NCBI GenBank assembly: GCA_033026295.1
Contig: CM065176.1
Span: forward strand, 5,341,705-5,405,704
Length of the DNA stretch: 64,000 bases
From: Channa striata
Lineage: Eukaryota > Chordata > Actinopteri > Anabantiformes > Channidae
Direction of reading: 5' to 3'
Shown: piece by piece, positions 10,901 through 21,310 of the stretch
Layout of the letters: each line of letters begins with the position of its first letter
How positions within the stretch are numbered: the first letter of the stretch is position 1
Program-made: the position numbers and the translations under genes
Notes under the pieces: model-generated
Told to the model about the DNA's origin: nothing
The model's input: only the letters and a program-made list of their open reading frames with translations
Databases searched by the model: none

Positions 10901-13900
10901 TTTCCAGGGCACCTGGGGTCCATCGGGTCGCAGTGGCCACAGGATGGTTCTCAGCAAGAGACAGCTGCTGGTGTTTGGAGGTTTCCATGAGAGCACCAGG
11001 TAGGCAGGTAGTTACTGAATTATCCAAGGTGATCACATGCAAACAGGTACAAATACCAGGGAAGTTCATTCATCATTTTGACCCAGATGTCTTTATTGTG
11101 GAATTTTTTAACACTAATAAGCAGAAAAGAAAGCCGCACTAAACAATATTTTCATATTACAATTGCTGAAGCGTCTGTGTGTACAGATATTGGACTGAAA
11201 AGAAAAAACAACAGCTCTTCCACTAAGGCTGCCTCAGTTTCAGCCCTTTTTTCCCTGACTCCTGTCCTTTGCCTGCAGGGATTTTATCTACTACAACGAT
11301 GTCTACTCATTCTCCCTGGACACCTTCTCGTGGTCTCGCCTCACCCCATCAGGCTCCGCCCCCTCCCCGCGCTCTGCCTGTCAGATGACGTCCACGCCCG
11401 ACGGCACAGGTGTCATCATCTACGGGGGATACTCTAAAGTGGTGAGTCCACTTTGCCTCCCTCATACTAATAATGTGATGCTCCATCTTTTAATCGAGTT
11501 TGTGCTTATTTAGAGGGTCAAGAAGGATGTGGACAAGGGGACCATTCACTCTGACATGTATCTTCTGAAGCGAGAGGGTAAAGAGGGCCAAGGTACATAA
11601 CGAAATTATCCAAGAAAATATAACTGCTAATCGTTAATCACGATCAGCCTTTCATCCACCATCCTGGGCTGTTTGTCTGTCCTGCAGAGAAGTGGTCGTG
11701 GTCCAGGTTGAGCCCTTCCGGTAACAAGCCTCCTCCTCGATCTGGTTTCTCCCTGGCGGTGGGACCAGCAGGGCGTGCAGTGCTGTTTGGCGGGTGTTTG
11801 TGATGAGGAAGAGGAAGAGACGCTGGAGGGTGACTTCTACAATGACCTTTACTTGTATGACACAGTGAAGAACCGCTGGTTCCCCGGCCAGCTCAGGGTA
11901 AGCTTCCAGTTCACCTTTTCCCTTCGGCAGGAATTAGCGTTTGGCAAGTTTGTGTTAATGATTGGTAAAGTTGACATAGCACCAAATCGGCTTCAGCCAA
12001 GTCATTCAGCAACCTCAGATTGTGGCTCATCTCTGATCCTCTCTTTCCTGGCAGGTTTTTGCTTTACCTCCAAAAAGTTACTAGTTTTACTCTTGTGCAC
12101 TCCTTTTTTAAAATTAAATTCATTAGCTAGACAGTCGTGTATTTTATTCCCCACCAACGACTTCCTTTCCCAACTCCCTTTCTGTTACTAAACATCAACT
12201 TCAACTTTATTTATATAGCGCCAATTTACAAAAAAGTCATCTCAAGGGGAGACTTAGCGCTACATTAAATTAAGAAATATGTCGCCAGAACATAATCATC
12301 AGCTGATAAAGTTCCTTTAAAAACATCCTGTTTGCAGTTTAGCTGCATATGAACATCATTTTTAGGAGACACTGTTGGTATATGATAGCCAGTCTTTTTA
12401 TTCTGTATTTGTCAAAATATTATATTATTCTTATTAAATATTTTCTGACTAAAATTTCACAGAAAACTGCCCAGTTGGTCAAAGGACCAATGTCAGCACT
12501 AATTAGCTATAGTCTAATTGTAGTCCAAGTATCGGGAGACGTAATGGAATGTTAGGGTAACATCAATGACCAATCAGGCAAAGACAAGGAGTCACATAAA
12601 CTCCTCAGCCAGTTGGGTGGGGTCTCACATTATACCGAAAAAACAAGGCTAATACTTGTTTTGTCGATAAAGTCAGTTTCCTTTTAGTAACAGAGGAAAA
12701 CATTGGTAGTTTGTGGATTTAGACACTTCACCAAACAGATGTTGACAGAAATACAAATTCCTGGCTTTTAGATTTTGTAGAACAGCCAGCAACTTGCTTG
12801 GTAGCATCAGTGCTGCACACCTCAGCTGGAATCCCAGCTGTCACTGGGTGGGAGGTGAGGTACATCCTGGACAGGTCTCCAGTCTGTCTCTCACTGCTTG
12901 TGCTGCCCAAAACTGAATTGTTGTTTTACTCTTGTGTTTCTCTCTGTCTATTCAGGGAAGCAAAACTGACAAGAAGAAACGGCGAAGGGGTAAGAAGGGG
13001 GTTGCAGAGGTGGAGGGAGCAGCGGAGGAGGGGGAGGAGGCAGCACCTCAAGGACCTACTGAAGTCATCAAAGAGATCGTCACTGAGGATGGTACAGTCA
13101 TGACTATCAAGGAAGTGATTCCTGGAGATCAAGAGGAGGAAGATGAAGAAGAAGAGGAGGAGGATGAAGGCAAAATAATACACACATACACATATAGACA
13201 CACATAAACTAATTTGTAAAGCTCGACAATCCAGTATTCTTATTGTTTTACATGTAGGGTTTTATCTCCTCAGGTTTAGCCTCTGCCCCTCTGGTGGAAC
13301 CGTGCCCGAGGTCCAGCGCTATGGCAACAGTGCGGCAGGGCAAGCTCTTCCTGTACGGGGGAATGTTTGAGGTTGGGGACCGCCAGTTCACCCTTAACGA
13401 CTTCTACTGCCTGGACCTGCACAAGATGGATCAGTGGGAGGTTCTGGTTGAAATGGATCCCAGTGAGTCAGCCAGTCCAAAGACACTGATGTTCCACATT
13501 TAGGAGATAATAATGAAAGAAAGAATACGTTTCTGCTCTGCGAGGAAGTTGTGATGAGCGAGAGGAGTTGGGGTGATGATAGGATGGGAGAGAAGCGGGC
13601 TCTCTTTGCATTTATAATTCTTTGTCTACAGAAACACAGGAGTGGCTGGACGAGTCTGAGTCGGAGGACAGTGACGAGGAGGAGGAGGAGGAGAAGGTGA
13701 AAGGAGCAGAAGGGGAGGAGGAAGAAGAGTCTGAAGAGGAGAGTGAAGAAGAAGAGGGCAAGACTTCTCTTTGTCTTTAACTTAATTGTCTCCTTCTTTT
13801 CAACTTCTCTGTAGCTTTTCACGTGTTTTGTATTCAGCAAAAAGGACAGAACCCAGATAAATGTAGACATCGAGCAGATGTTCAAATGCAGACGCCAACA

Positions 13901-15298
13901 TTGGAACACAGTGTGACCATCTGCTCAGCCGGGGCAGGTGTTCCACGGATGAACAAATACTTTCTGTGTTAGCCGAGCCGTTCGACGTTAACCAACAACA
14001 TTATGTTTATTAATATGACTGAAGACCAAAAGTACAGTATATTTTCTGAGCATTACACTCAATGTCTACTACTGCAAATGGTAGATTATTCTATTTAATA
14101 AAATATATTATATTATTATTATTACTATTATTGCCAGTTGTTTAATAAGTGATTCATCAATCTGCCTAATTATTTTCAATGGTGCTTTTGGTAAACAGTA
14201 TTATATTTGTACAGGGATCCAACCTTGTCCACTATGTCTAAATAGTTCACGTGCATGAATCATGGAAATCTGTAAATCGTCTTGTCATTTACATCAAGTA
14301 GTGAGTTAACGTTTCCTGTCTTAGTCATATTAATTTGTGAGCAACAATTACATCCCCGAAGTTATTTGGCTGCAGCAGTGTGAGTGACTTTAATTCTTTT
14401 GGATCTCTGTGAACCTCAGTGCAGTAATCTGCTCTGTTCTGATTGTTGCTGTTTCCTGTGAAATGTTTAATGCCAGGTTAGATCCGGCGGTTGCAAACTA
14501 ATGTTGATTCCATGACTTAATTTAAGGCAAGTCCAATATGAAACAGGCTGTTGTCAGATTTGTGTGCTCTTTAGAAATTGGTGGAGAAAGTGTGTTCTAC
14601 TCTGCTGTGTGTAAATCAGAGATGGTTTAGGGTCGAGAGGCATCGCTCTCTAACACCTCTAAACATAGAGATGTTTCTAGAGTTCTTACAACTGAAAAAA
14701 TTGGGATGATTTGTCTTGTAAATTCAGCAATTTCATTTTCCCACACGTAGATTAACATTTAAACCTTTGGCACGTATGTGTATGATGTCACACTCAAAAA
14801 GAAAACTGCATGACAGGAGATCCAAATCATCCCCTCAGGGAACTTTGAACAACACAGGAGTCTACAGGCTCATTGTGACAGGAACATCAGGTCGCCTACA
14901 CCCTCACATTGACACTGCTGTTATACCACGTTCACAATCTTAATTTAGTGCATTAGCATGCTAACAGTTGATCAGTTTTTTTGTTTGGCTTGTGGAATGG
15001 TTTAATTTTTTTTAATCTAGCCCGAATCAGCTCCAGTTGTGATCCTGTGAGACACACACAGAAGCTCTTTTCACCAAATTTGATTGTGATGTTTAAAACT
15101 TCTCGTCTTGTCTATGTGTTTTCAGATGAGGAAGAGCATCCAGCAGTGCAGGAGGGGGAGACTGTGACGGATTACCAGCTCCGGACAGAGCAGTACTGGG
15201 TCGGACTGGCACGTGCTAATATGGGGCCTGATGCCAAGGACAAAAAAGTTGCCAAAGTGGCCCTCGCCATGGCTAAAATCTTCTATGAAGACCAGTAG
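7881..15298 (+). CDS. KLHDC4: Kelch domain-containing protein 4 (KLHDC4), 13 coding exons
   Basis: Exons: 7881-7979, 8255-8346, 9782-9860, 10169-10267, 10534-10670, 10908-10999, 11279-11441, 11514-11592, 11688-11897, 12956-13169, 13274-13462, 13632-13757, 15126-15298. They sum to 1752 nt, about 583 residues; human KLHDC4 is about 520. The basic N-terminus starts MGKKGKKEKK. Kelch blades follow, recognised by repeated hydrophobic-FGG motifs (LILFGGEYF, LWVFGGEFA, LLVFGGFHE, VIIYGGYSK, VLFGG, FLYGGMFE), then a basic KKKRRRG patch and acidic Glu-rich tracts. Kelch repeats form a beta-propeller for protein binding; the cellular role of KLHDC4 is poorly defined. Two single-base indels break the frame as given: a missing G in exon 6 (run 10915-10918) and an extra G in exon 9 (run 11792-11794). 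The introns after exons 10 and 12 appear to use GC donors. All other junctions are GT-AG and keep phase. Confidence 0.93.
8255..8346 (+). CDS. KLHDC4: KLHDC4 coding exon 2
   Basis: Follows TCTCCAG; encodes EDLESLIAEFQNLDAKKTQ then a Pro-rich CPPPSS. Donor ATCAAG|GTGAAA. The last two bases form an Arg codon with exon 3. Confidence 0.92.
8347..9781 (+). other. KLHDC4: KLHDC4 intron 2
   Basis: A 1.4-kb intron, AT-rich, whose only recognisable content is the internally deleted RTE copy at 9018-9501, inserted in the gene's sense orientation. Confidence 0.85.
9018..9501 (+). mobile_element. Internally deleted RTE LINE copy in KLHDC4 intron 2
   Basis: A 0.48-kb element joining about 120 bp of the endonuclease region (GRELADMMERRKVDVLCVQ...) directly to the last about 350 bp of the polymerase ORF (EMKMLRFSLGVTRLD...RCGDP) and a tail ending AGTAGTAAAATC. 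Compared with the 813-3897 copy, roughly 2.28 kb is missing (equivalent to about 1172-3452 there), and the joint keeps one open 143-codon frame at 9038-9469. The word attatgga at 9010-9017 and 9502-9509 is a candidate 8-bp target-site duplication, which would mean the deleted form itself was inserted. It is non-coding for the host. Confidence 0.85.
9782..9860 (+). CDS. KLHDC4: KLHDC4 coding exon 3
   Basis: After TTTTCATTTAG; encodes LNASLSAHPEKDELILFGGE and the start of the first kelch blade. Donor AAAAAG|GTAATT, phase 0. Confidence 0.93.
10169..10267 (+). CDS. KLHDC4: KLHDC4 coding exon 4
   Basis: 33 codons after TTTTTGCAG: TYLYNDLFFYNIKKNSW, then a Pro-rich turn and RCSHQ. The YNDLF..N...W pattern is the second half of a kelch blade. 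Donor CACCAG|GTAAGC, phase 0. Confidence 0.94.
10534..10670 (+). CDS. KLHDC4: KLHDC4 coding exon 5
   Basis: After CCCTTCAG: AVVIPQGGGQLWVFGGEF, then ASPNGEQFYHYKDLWVLH. Donor ATCAA|GTACGT leaves two bases (AA) of a Lys codon. A second, much weaker donor four bases on (AAGTAC|GTTTAC) would restore frame across the odd exon 6; see findings. Confidence 0.9.
10908..10999 (+). CDS. KLHDC4: KLHDC4 coding exon 6, one base short
   Basis: After TTTTTCCAG; the downstream frame gives GPSGRSGHRMVLSKRQLLVF and GGFHEST, matching the family. The exon is 92 bp where phase demands 93. The four-G run at 10915-10918 (CCTGGGGTCC) would need five Gs to encode the expected K-A-P-G-G-P. Read as given, the frame shifts and stops at TGA 11386-11388 in exon 7. 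Confidence 0.85.
11279..11441 (+). CDS. KLHDC4: KLHDC4 coding exon 7
   Basis: After TGCCTGCAG: RDFIYYNDVYSFSLDTFSW, then a Pro/Ser loop and GVIIYGGYSKV, one kelch blade. Donor AAAGTG|GTGAGT, phase 0. Confidence 0.93.
11514..11592 (+). CDS. KLHDC4: KLHDC4 coding exon 8
   Basis: After TTATTTAG: RVKKDVDKGTIHSDMYLLKR, then EGKEGQ. Donor GCCAAG|GTACAT with one base carried over. Confidence 0.92.
11688..11897 (+). CDS. KLHDC4: KLHDC4 coding exon 9, one base too long
   Basis: After GTCCTGCAG: EKWSWSRLSPSG, then PPPRSGFSLAVGPAGRAVLFGG. After that the frame must slip at the G run 11792-11794 to continue as VCDEEEEETLEGDFYNDLY and LYDTVKNRWFPGQLR. With GG instead of GGG the exon reads straight through. 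As given it meets TGA at 11801-11803. Donor CTCAGG|GTAAGC. Confidence 0.86.
12191..12275 (-). repeat. L2-like LINE 3'-end fragment
   Basis: Shares TTTATTTATATAGCGCCAAT, then TTACA and GTCATCTCA, with the 3' end of the LINE at 22335. Only about 85 bp of the 3' terminus is present, antisense to KLHDC4. Confidence 0.7.
12820..12896 (-). repeat. SINE body fragment, antisense
   Basis: The words 'cagctgtcactgggtgggag' and 'catcctggacaggtctcc' match the antisense body of the fish SINE-like repeat also seen at 43770-43930. Confidence 0.55.
12956..13169 (+). CDS. KLHDC4: KLHDC4 coding exon 10
   Basis: After CTATTCAG: GSKTDKKKRRRGKKG basic patch, then an acidic/Ala stretch, TEVIKEIVTEDGTVMTIKEV and a Glu/Asp run. 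The reading frame and the next exon require the exon to end at GATGAAG with donor GAAG|GCAAAA, a GC donor. A canonical GT in the right phase is not seen nearby; the unspliced frame runs to a stop at 13205-13207. Confidence 0.85.
13274..13462 (+). CDS. KLHDC4: KLHDC4 coding exon 11
   Basis: After CTCCTCAG: GLASAPLVEPCPRSSAMATV, then GKLFLYGGMFEVGDRQFTLN and DFYCLDLHKMDQWEVLVEMD, the last kelch blade. Donor CCCA|GTGAGT, one base carried over. Confidence 0.93.
13632..13757 (+). CDS. KLHDC4: KLHDC4 coding exon 12
   Basis: After GTCTACAG: KTQEWLDESESEDSDE, then a nearly continuous Glu-rich tract. Phase and the next exon place the end at GAAGAGG|GCAAGA, another GC donor. If unspliced, the protein would end nine residues later (EGKTSLCL, stop at 13778-13780), a possible shorter isoform. 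Confidence 0.8.
13758..15125 (+). other. KLHDC4: KLHDC4 intron 12
   Basis: A 1.37-kb AT-rich intron starting GC and ending TTTTCAG. No repeat or other gene recognised. Confidence 0.7.
15126..15298 (+). CDS. KLHDC4: KLHDC4 coding exon 13 (C-terminus)
   Basis: After TGTTTTCAG: DEEEHPAVQEGETVTDYQLR, then TEQYWVGLARANMGPDAKDK and KVAKVALAMAKIFYEDQ, stop TAG at 15296-15298. The ETVTDY..RTEQYW pattern looks like the conserved C-terminal helix region of longer KLHDC4 proteins; this recall is not checked. Confidence 0.88.
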
Positions 15299-15319
15299 TG
15301 GAGTATGCCAAACTGAGAG

Positions 15320-15322
<3 letters not shown>

Positions 15323-15367
<45 letters not shown>
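15323..15367. repeat. GT microsatellite in KLHDC4 3' UTR
   Basis: About 22 GT units, 25 bases after the stop codon. Confidence 0.95.
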
Positions 15368-15369
<2 letters not shown>

Positions 15370-15494
15370 AGAAACATTTGATCTTTTATACATCTGTAAA
15401 TGTCATTTGAACTGTGCTGCTAATAGCTAAAGCAAAGTGGAACTTCATTCAAAAGGATCCAAACAGAAAAAACACCCGTGACTTCTAACTGATC

Positions 15495-15500
15495 AATAAA
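15495..15500 (+). terminator. KLHDC4: KLHDC4 poly(A) signal
   Basis: Canonical AATAAA 197 bases after the stop codon, the first after the CDS. Cleavage would be expected about 10-30 bases downstream. Confidence 0.7.
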
Positions 15501-16379
15501 ATCCAAACTGATTTATAGTTTAAATTTGTCTCTATTAACTCCATCCAATGACTGCTTTTTATTATTTAACGCTGACATATTTACCTACAATATATATATA
15601 TCTAGCTGCTGTGTTACTGTGCTGCCGACACCATAATTAGGCATATGTTGGAACAAGCTGTTAATTTTACATATCAACCCCTTATAAAGTTGTTATGATA
15701 ACCATGTTAGAAAATAGCGGAACAGTTAACACGTCCAACAGTAATTTGGCCAGTTGACAAATGTAAGAGCAGTCCTCCCTCTGCCCCCAGCTCTGTCTTG
15801 TCTGTCTTAAAGGCTGGTCAGGCAGGCGTCCTGCTCTTTAGCTGCTGGTGGAAAATTTAGCAGCTAACTTTGTTTGTGTGCACAGTGTCCTGTGGATTTA
15901 TTACCGTTTTTTTTTTTGCTGAAAGCTGCCTGTTGTTTCTGGAAACAATATTGGTGACAACAGTGAGAATGAATCAGAATAATAACTTCGTATACTGTAG
16001 TTGAGGAGTAACCACCGAGTGAGGGGGGGTTGTTCTTGTAACTGCAGGGCACACCTTTACCATCACGCATAATAAATGTAAATGTAACTGGATGCTTAGT
16101 GAAAGAGCAGCTATAATGATAAAAACAACAATGAAAAAATACAGGTTTGGGTAGATAAAGATGATGCGGGTAAACTGGTCAAATCGTTAAACATCTCCGT
16201 CGATGGAGCGTGTAGCACATATATTTTTTTCTCTGAAGAGTCTGCATTGCATCAGGTGAGAAACCCAGTGAACAAAATTACAGATTAATATAACAGATTT
16301 TATGTTGATCACGTTTGAAACAGCTACTGAAGGACAGGGGCTGTTTTAAAAGACTTAAAGCAATCTAAAACCACTTTGA

Positions 16380-16500
16380 GGAAATTAAATGTTCATCTGG
16401 CCCAACCGGGAGCAACTGTGGGTTCAGTGTCTTCCCCAAGGACACTTTGACACGCAGCAAGGAGAGACCAGGGATCGAACCACTGACCCTGTGGTCTATG
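16380..16500 (-). repeat. tRNA-derived SINE fragment, antisense
   Basis: Contains 'cagtgtcttccccaaggac' and 'gggatcgaaccactgacc', the reverse complement of a Pol III B box region (GGTTCGATCCC) with the usual downstream body. The head with the A box is missing. Confidence 0.6.
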
Positions 16501-19500
16501 AATAAGAACCGTAAAAACTAAAGTAATTTACAAGACGTGCATTGTATAATCCCATTTTTAACAAACTAATCCATACTTTGCCATGTGCCGGTGCTTTTTC
16601 CAAAGGTTTTGTCCCCATCAGGTGGACGTCTTTATCGGTGCACAAGGTGGAGAAGAATGTCGACAGCTCAGCTCCCACACAGTTTGACGGTGACAGCTCC
16701 TGGCTGGCCTCGGCAAATTGCAAGTGAAACCAGCGACGTTGCGCTTTAAGTGTGTTAAAGTAGAGAGACTGAACACTGATGAAGGGCTTCACTGTGCACA
16801 GTCGTTATATTCTCATTGAACTGCAGTAAGCCCAACTTGACAGGCTGTGGTTTGATATCAAACACGGGCTTTTATTGGAGCTTCGAGCAGAAAGTAGAAC
16901 TCCAAGTGGACCCAGTCTGTCCTTTCTCTCTGATTAAAATTTCCTCCTCCGTCATACTCGTGTGAAGTGATGCTTTTTATCACCACCTTTGCTTACTGGG
17001 CAACTCTGACTCGTGACGGTTCGTCGTGCCCCCTGCAGAGAGTTCGCTGCAACAAATTTCCTTTGTCTCAGGTTTACTCCTTCCAACAAACGACAAGGAG
17101 ACTAGGGAGTAAGAAGGAGAAGGACTCAAGGATCATCAAGAAAAGGGAGGGATGTGAGCAGCTGGAAAGCACGGGAAGCAGCGTCAGAGTACGGAGAAGG
17201 TTGAGAAAGATGGGATGACAAGACGGTGGCGACAGCAACAGGGAAAGGAGAACAGGAGAGGAAGAGGAGGAGGGGACGAGTGCACAATGTGTCAGGAAAG
17301 ACATAAGTCACTATGCGAGCACCAGTCTATCCCTCTGTGACCTATTTTATCTTCCATCAGCATGCAGAACGAGGGATGAGAAGGAGCTGATGAATAATAG
17401 AAGAGAAGGAGCGATGGATGAGAATGAGGCTGCCTTCCTCTCGTTTGCCTTCCCCCCCCCGCTTTTTCCTGCAACCCCCTTTTTTATTTTAACTCTGGGA
17501 CAAAAATAGATTTTATAAATAACTAAAGAGAAGAGATTTTTTTGGGGTGCACTGCTGACGTGGGGGGGGGCGTAGCATGTAATCGTCAGAGATACGTCAG
17601 CTGTGTGTGTGTGAGAGAGAGAGAGAGAGCGAGAAACTTGTGGAACAAGGAGAAATCAGCTGAAAGCAGAGGAGTATTTGTAGATTATTTTCCCAACTTG
17701 GTGCACAGAGAAGAGCAGAAGGTCAGACGTGCTGCTGGTAAAGTCCGAATGAATCACATGGACAGGGTTTCCTGTTAAACCTTGTAAGCAGATCCTTCCT
17801 GTGAGAGTTTAGGTGTATTTGGTGATTGGGTAATTATTGACCACCCAGACGAGCGCCCTTACTGCCTGCCTGGAGATGTCACACACTGTACACACGGACC
17901 AGATGGTGAGCAAACACAATAGAGCTGCGGGGAAAAAGACTCAGCAATGGCGTGTTTTCTTTTACTTGACTCTAATTGGCTTTAAGCATGTTTGTCCTGG
18001 AGGGTGTGAGGTGTCCTACAGGCTATAATTCAGCCCACAACCCTCAGCAACTTTGGTGAAACAATGAACACCAAGCAGCATGAAGTTGGACTGTGGAAAC
18101 ACTCATCGTAAACAGGGAACAGGCCTATAAAGACAATATTTACACTTATGTGGCTCGAGTTAAACTTCAGAATGTGACGTCAATTTATGTTTTAGATGCA
18201 GCGAAATGTATTTTAATAGTGATGCACTTTGTTTTTTGCTAAAACTTAACAAGCAACATCGTTCGTGTGAAACGAGGGATGAGAAAGGGGCTGACCCAGA
18301 AACCTAACCCAGGCTGCCGGTTGTAAGCAAGCGTCCTTGACTGTTTGGGATGAGAAATTGTGTTACGCCAGCTGCTCTTTAAATTCATTGTAAGACACGG
18401 CAGCTGCCATTTTGGTGCCTGTCACCAAAGGTGTTCCTCTTCATTAAGCTTCTGTGGGCCACGTGAGAGGGAAGGAGCAAACTAAAATTATATGGACCAT
18501 TAGGTTAATGCACTTATAAACACTTTGGCTTCCACATGTGGTCAAATACACTGTACTTTTTTAACAAGCATCCTTAAAATTAAAATAATAAAGTGAGAAT
18601 ATTGATGCACTGCACTGTATGCGTGGATAACATGCCGTCTGATGTGGTATTTAGCATATTCGGCAGCAGCCTGTTGGTAAACATCCAAACATAAAATGAA
18701 AAGAGATTTGAATTTAACTGATACAAAACTACATGGATATTTGAGAAAGTATTATGAATTAGCTGCCACGTATGGCGTCTTTTTTTCGGAACACTCCTTA
18801 TTAATGCATATGAGAACAAATTGAGAATTTTGCACCAATTTGGACATCAAACTACGTTATGTTTTTATTAGAGCCTTAATTGCTCTAAATGCTCAAATAC
18901 AAGAGATTCAAAATGGCAAACTTGACGCTTTAGTACACAGGGGTAGGTTAGGGTAAGGCTCTAAATAAATATGTTAGGGTTAGTAAAAAAGTCTTGGTTT
19001 GCCTTAAAAGCATTATTGCCAGTAAACACTTGTCTCCTTTGTGTCTTCGTCTGTATTTTGTGGACAGTAAACACAACAAACCCTCTCGTAGTTCACAGGA
19101 GGAGCGTTTCCAGCACTGCAGACATTCACCCCTGAAAGTTTTTAAGGGAGGTTAGCGCTCCGAAACGTTTCCAAGACTTCTGCTCGGTTAGGAAGTTTCG
19201 CTGAATTATTATTTGCTGTAATGTGATTATGGTAAATAAAGCAGATGGTAGAAGAGCACAGCAGAGCAGGAAGCGGCAGGGCTGAGGGAGGACATCGGAT
19301 TGATTTAAAGTCTTAAATTGCATATTGTAGCTTTACCAATACAGTGACCTCGCTAATGCCTCTGTGACTCTTAGCCATGATGGTCACAGCACATCTTAGC
19401 TGTAATTGACTCAGCTCTGATGATGTCATGGATTTATGAGTGCACACACTTTGTTGCTCACTTCATGTCCTGATCCCTTTATTGTGGTCACGAACCCCCA

Positions 19501-20276
19501 CCGCCATCCCCGGCTCATTCACCTTCTGTTCCTCTTCCTCCTTCTCTTCTTTCTCTTTCTACTACTACTAGTGTGTTTAGAGGCCTAAGCCTTAATCCCC
19601 GGCCTTACGGTGATTTCACTGCTGTAATCTGGACTTGGAATTGGCTTAATCCTTCCAGACACTGGCGGACATGGGTACAAGGACAATAACAGCAATGGGA
19701 CAGCTGTAGTGAGGTGCCGAATGAGACAATGAGGACACGGAGAGAGAAAAAGGTTGTAAAGAGCAGTAGTAAAGTTAATGGTGGAAGGGGAAAGAGTTAA
19801 TCAGGAAATCTTCAGGATATGATTTTATCAGTCGCATGATCCACATTGGCACAAAGTTATTGTACTGCATTTGCCAAGATTTACAAATTTAGGAAATATG
19901 GATCATTTATCACTGCATCAGAAACTGAATGGAGCCACCAGAACACTGGCGACTGTGACATTAGAAAAAAACCGACTGATGTGATTCTTTATTAGAGACA
20001 AAGGTTCAATGAGAAAAAGCGGCTGATTGTTTTTGTGCAGGGTTTAGAGTTTCAGGAGCTCTGGAAACCATTTCTGTGACATGCATCCAGTTAGCAACTT
20101 ATACTGGAATGAATGGGACAGCGTCCGAGCACACAGTTTTTTTTTTTTTTACGCCCACCCTTACAGCAATTTTTTAAGACATTTGCTCCAAGTCAGTGTT
20201 GCAACTGAGAGAATGTTACACAGAATTCAATGTGTTAAATGTTTACAGGTGATACAATTACATACAATCTTCATCA

Positions 20277-20307
20277 AAATTGGGTCCAACGTGATTGGAC
20301 CCAATTT
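20277..20307. repeat. Perfect 13-bp inverted repeat, 5-nt loop
   Basis: The left arm AAATTGGGTCCAA (20277-20289) is exactly complementary to the right arm at 20295-20307, around loop CGTGA. No terminator-like or miRNA context is visible; it may be a fold-back relic of a mobile element. Confidence 0.9.
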
Positions 20308-21310
20308 AATGCAGCTCTTGGAAAGTCAGACAATCAAAACACTGGTACAAGCTAAGCATGTTTCACCATAAGAAACGGCCTTTGAGAATCTGGTATAACG
20401 TCATAAATGAGGTAAAAAAACAAAACGTTTGAAGTAACTTCCAATGAGCAAGGTTCAGACAGATTTGTTCCATCACATATCATTGGATTATAGTGATATT
20501 TCAAACTGAAGTGCATCACATGTTCAGTCTTCAGCCATTTTGCCTATTGTATTTGGAGAACGGTCACTTCTTTGTTTTTTATCTCTTAAAATGTCTGTTT
20601 TTTTCACTTCCACATTATTTCAGAGAAATTTGTAGCTTCTTTTTTTCCACTTCTGTAGGTTCAGTGTAATATTGTGCTGAGTGTGCGGAATATTTCGTTC
20701 ACTAACATTGCCTTAGTTGACATCTTGTATCAGCTGGTACAAGGGTGATTTGGGGGGAATAAACACTCACTGTAAGGTTCATGCAATCAAAAAATGACTT
20801 CAGTTTAAAAAAGTGTTGCTCACTGTGCTCAATACTGAACAGTATGAATTGATCCATGTTTCTATATGACTTGACGAAGGGGCTTTGCTTCTGAATGTCT
20901 ACACACACCTTTAGAGTACAAAAAATGCTGCATTTAAAAAAAAAGATTTTGTTTGGTCTGGAATATATTGAATTTACGCAGAAAAAAAACATACAGTTGC
21001 AATGACAGACAGACCAGATCATTTGGAACCACAATTAACTGACTCTCTAAAAAATGCTGTTGGCTTTACTTAAAAAAATGAGGGTAATAATTTGTATGCA
21101 TGCAAGTCCCACATGGGAGCTGTTCTTTTTAAATGCCATCCTACATCCACTCCCCTTCCAGTCTTGGTCACACAACACAGATGCACGCCACAGGAAAGGA
21201 AAGAGAAGACTCTTTCTTTGGAGTGCAGGGAGCGCAACTGAAGAACTTTTATAACGCTGTTGTTTGATATTCCTTTTTGTCCACTGTGGGACAAAGGTTT
21301 GTCTTTATTG

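Larger units (their letters stand above)
11898..12955 (+). other. KLHDC4: KLHDC4 intron 9
   Basis: A 1.06-kb intron. It carries a short LINE 3'-end fragment (12191-12275) and an antisense SINE body piece (12820-12896); the rest is unremarkable AT-rich DNA. Confidence 0.8.
15520..21310. other. Intergenic region between KLHDC4 and JPH3, first part
   Basis: Nearly 6 kb with no recognised exon. It contains an antisense SINE tail near 16380-16500, purine-rich tracts around 17.1-17.3 kb, a GT/GA run at 17603-17630 and a perfect 13-bp inverted repeat at 20277-20307. The open frames are short and overlap on both strands. Confidence 0.5.

Noticed and set aside
16967..17218. Open frame of 83 codons with basic residues
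   Set aside because: Purine-rich low-complexity DNA, overlapped by antisense frames of equal length, no recognisable domain.
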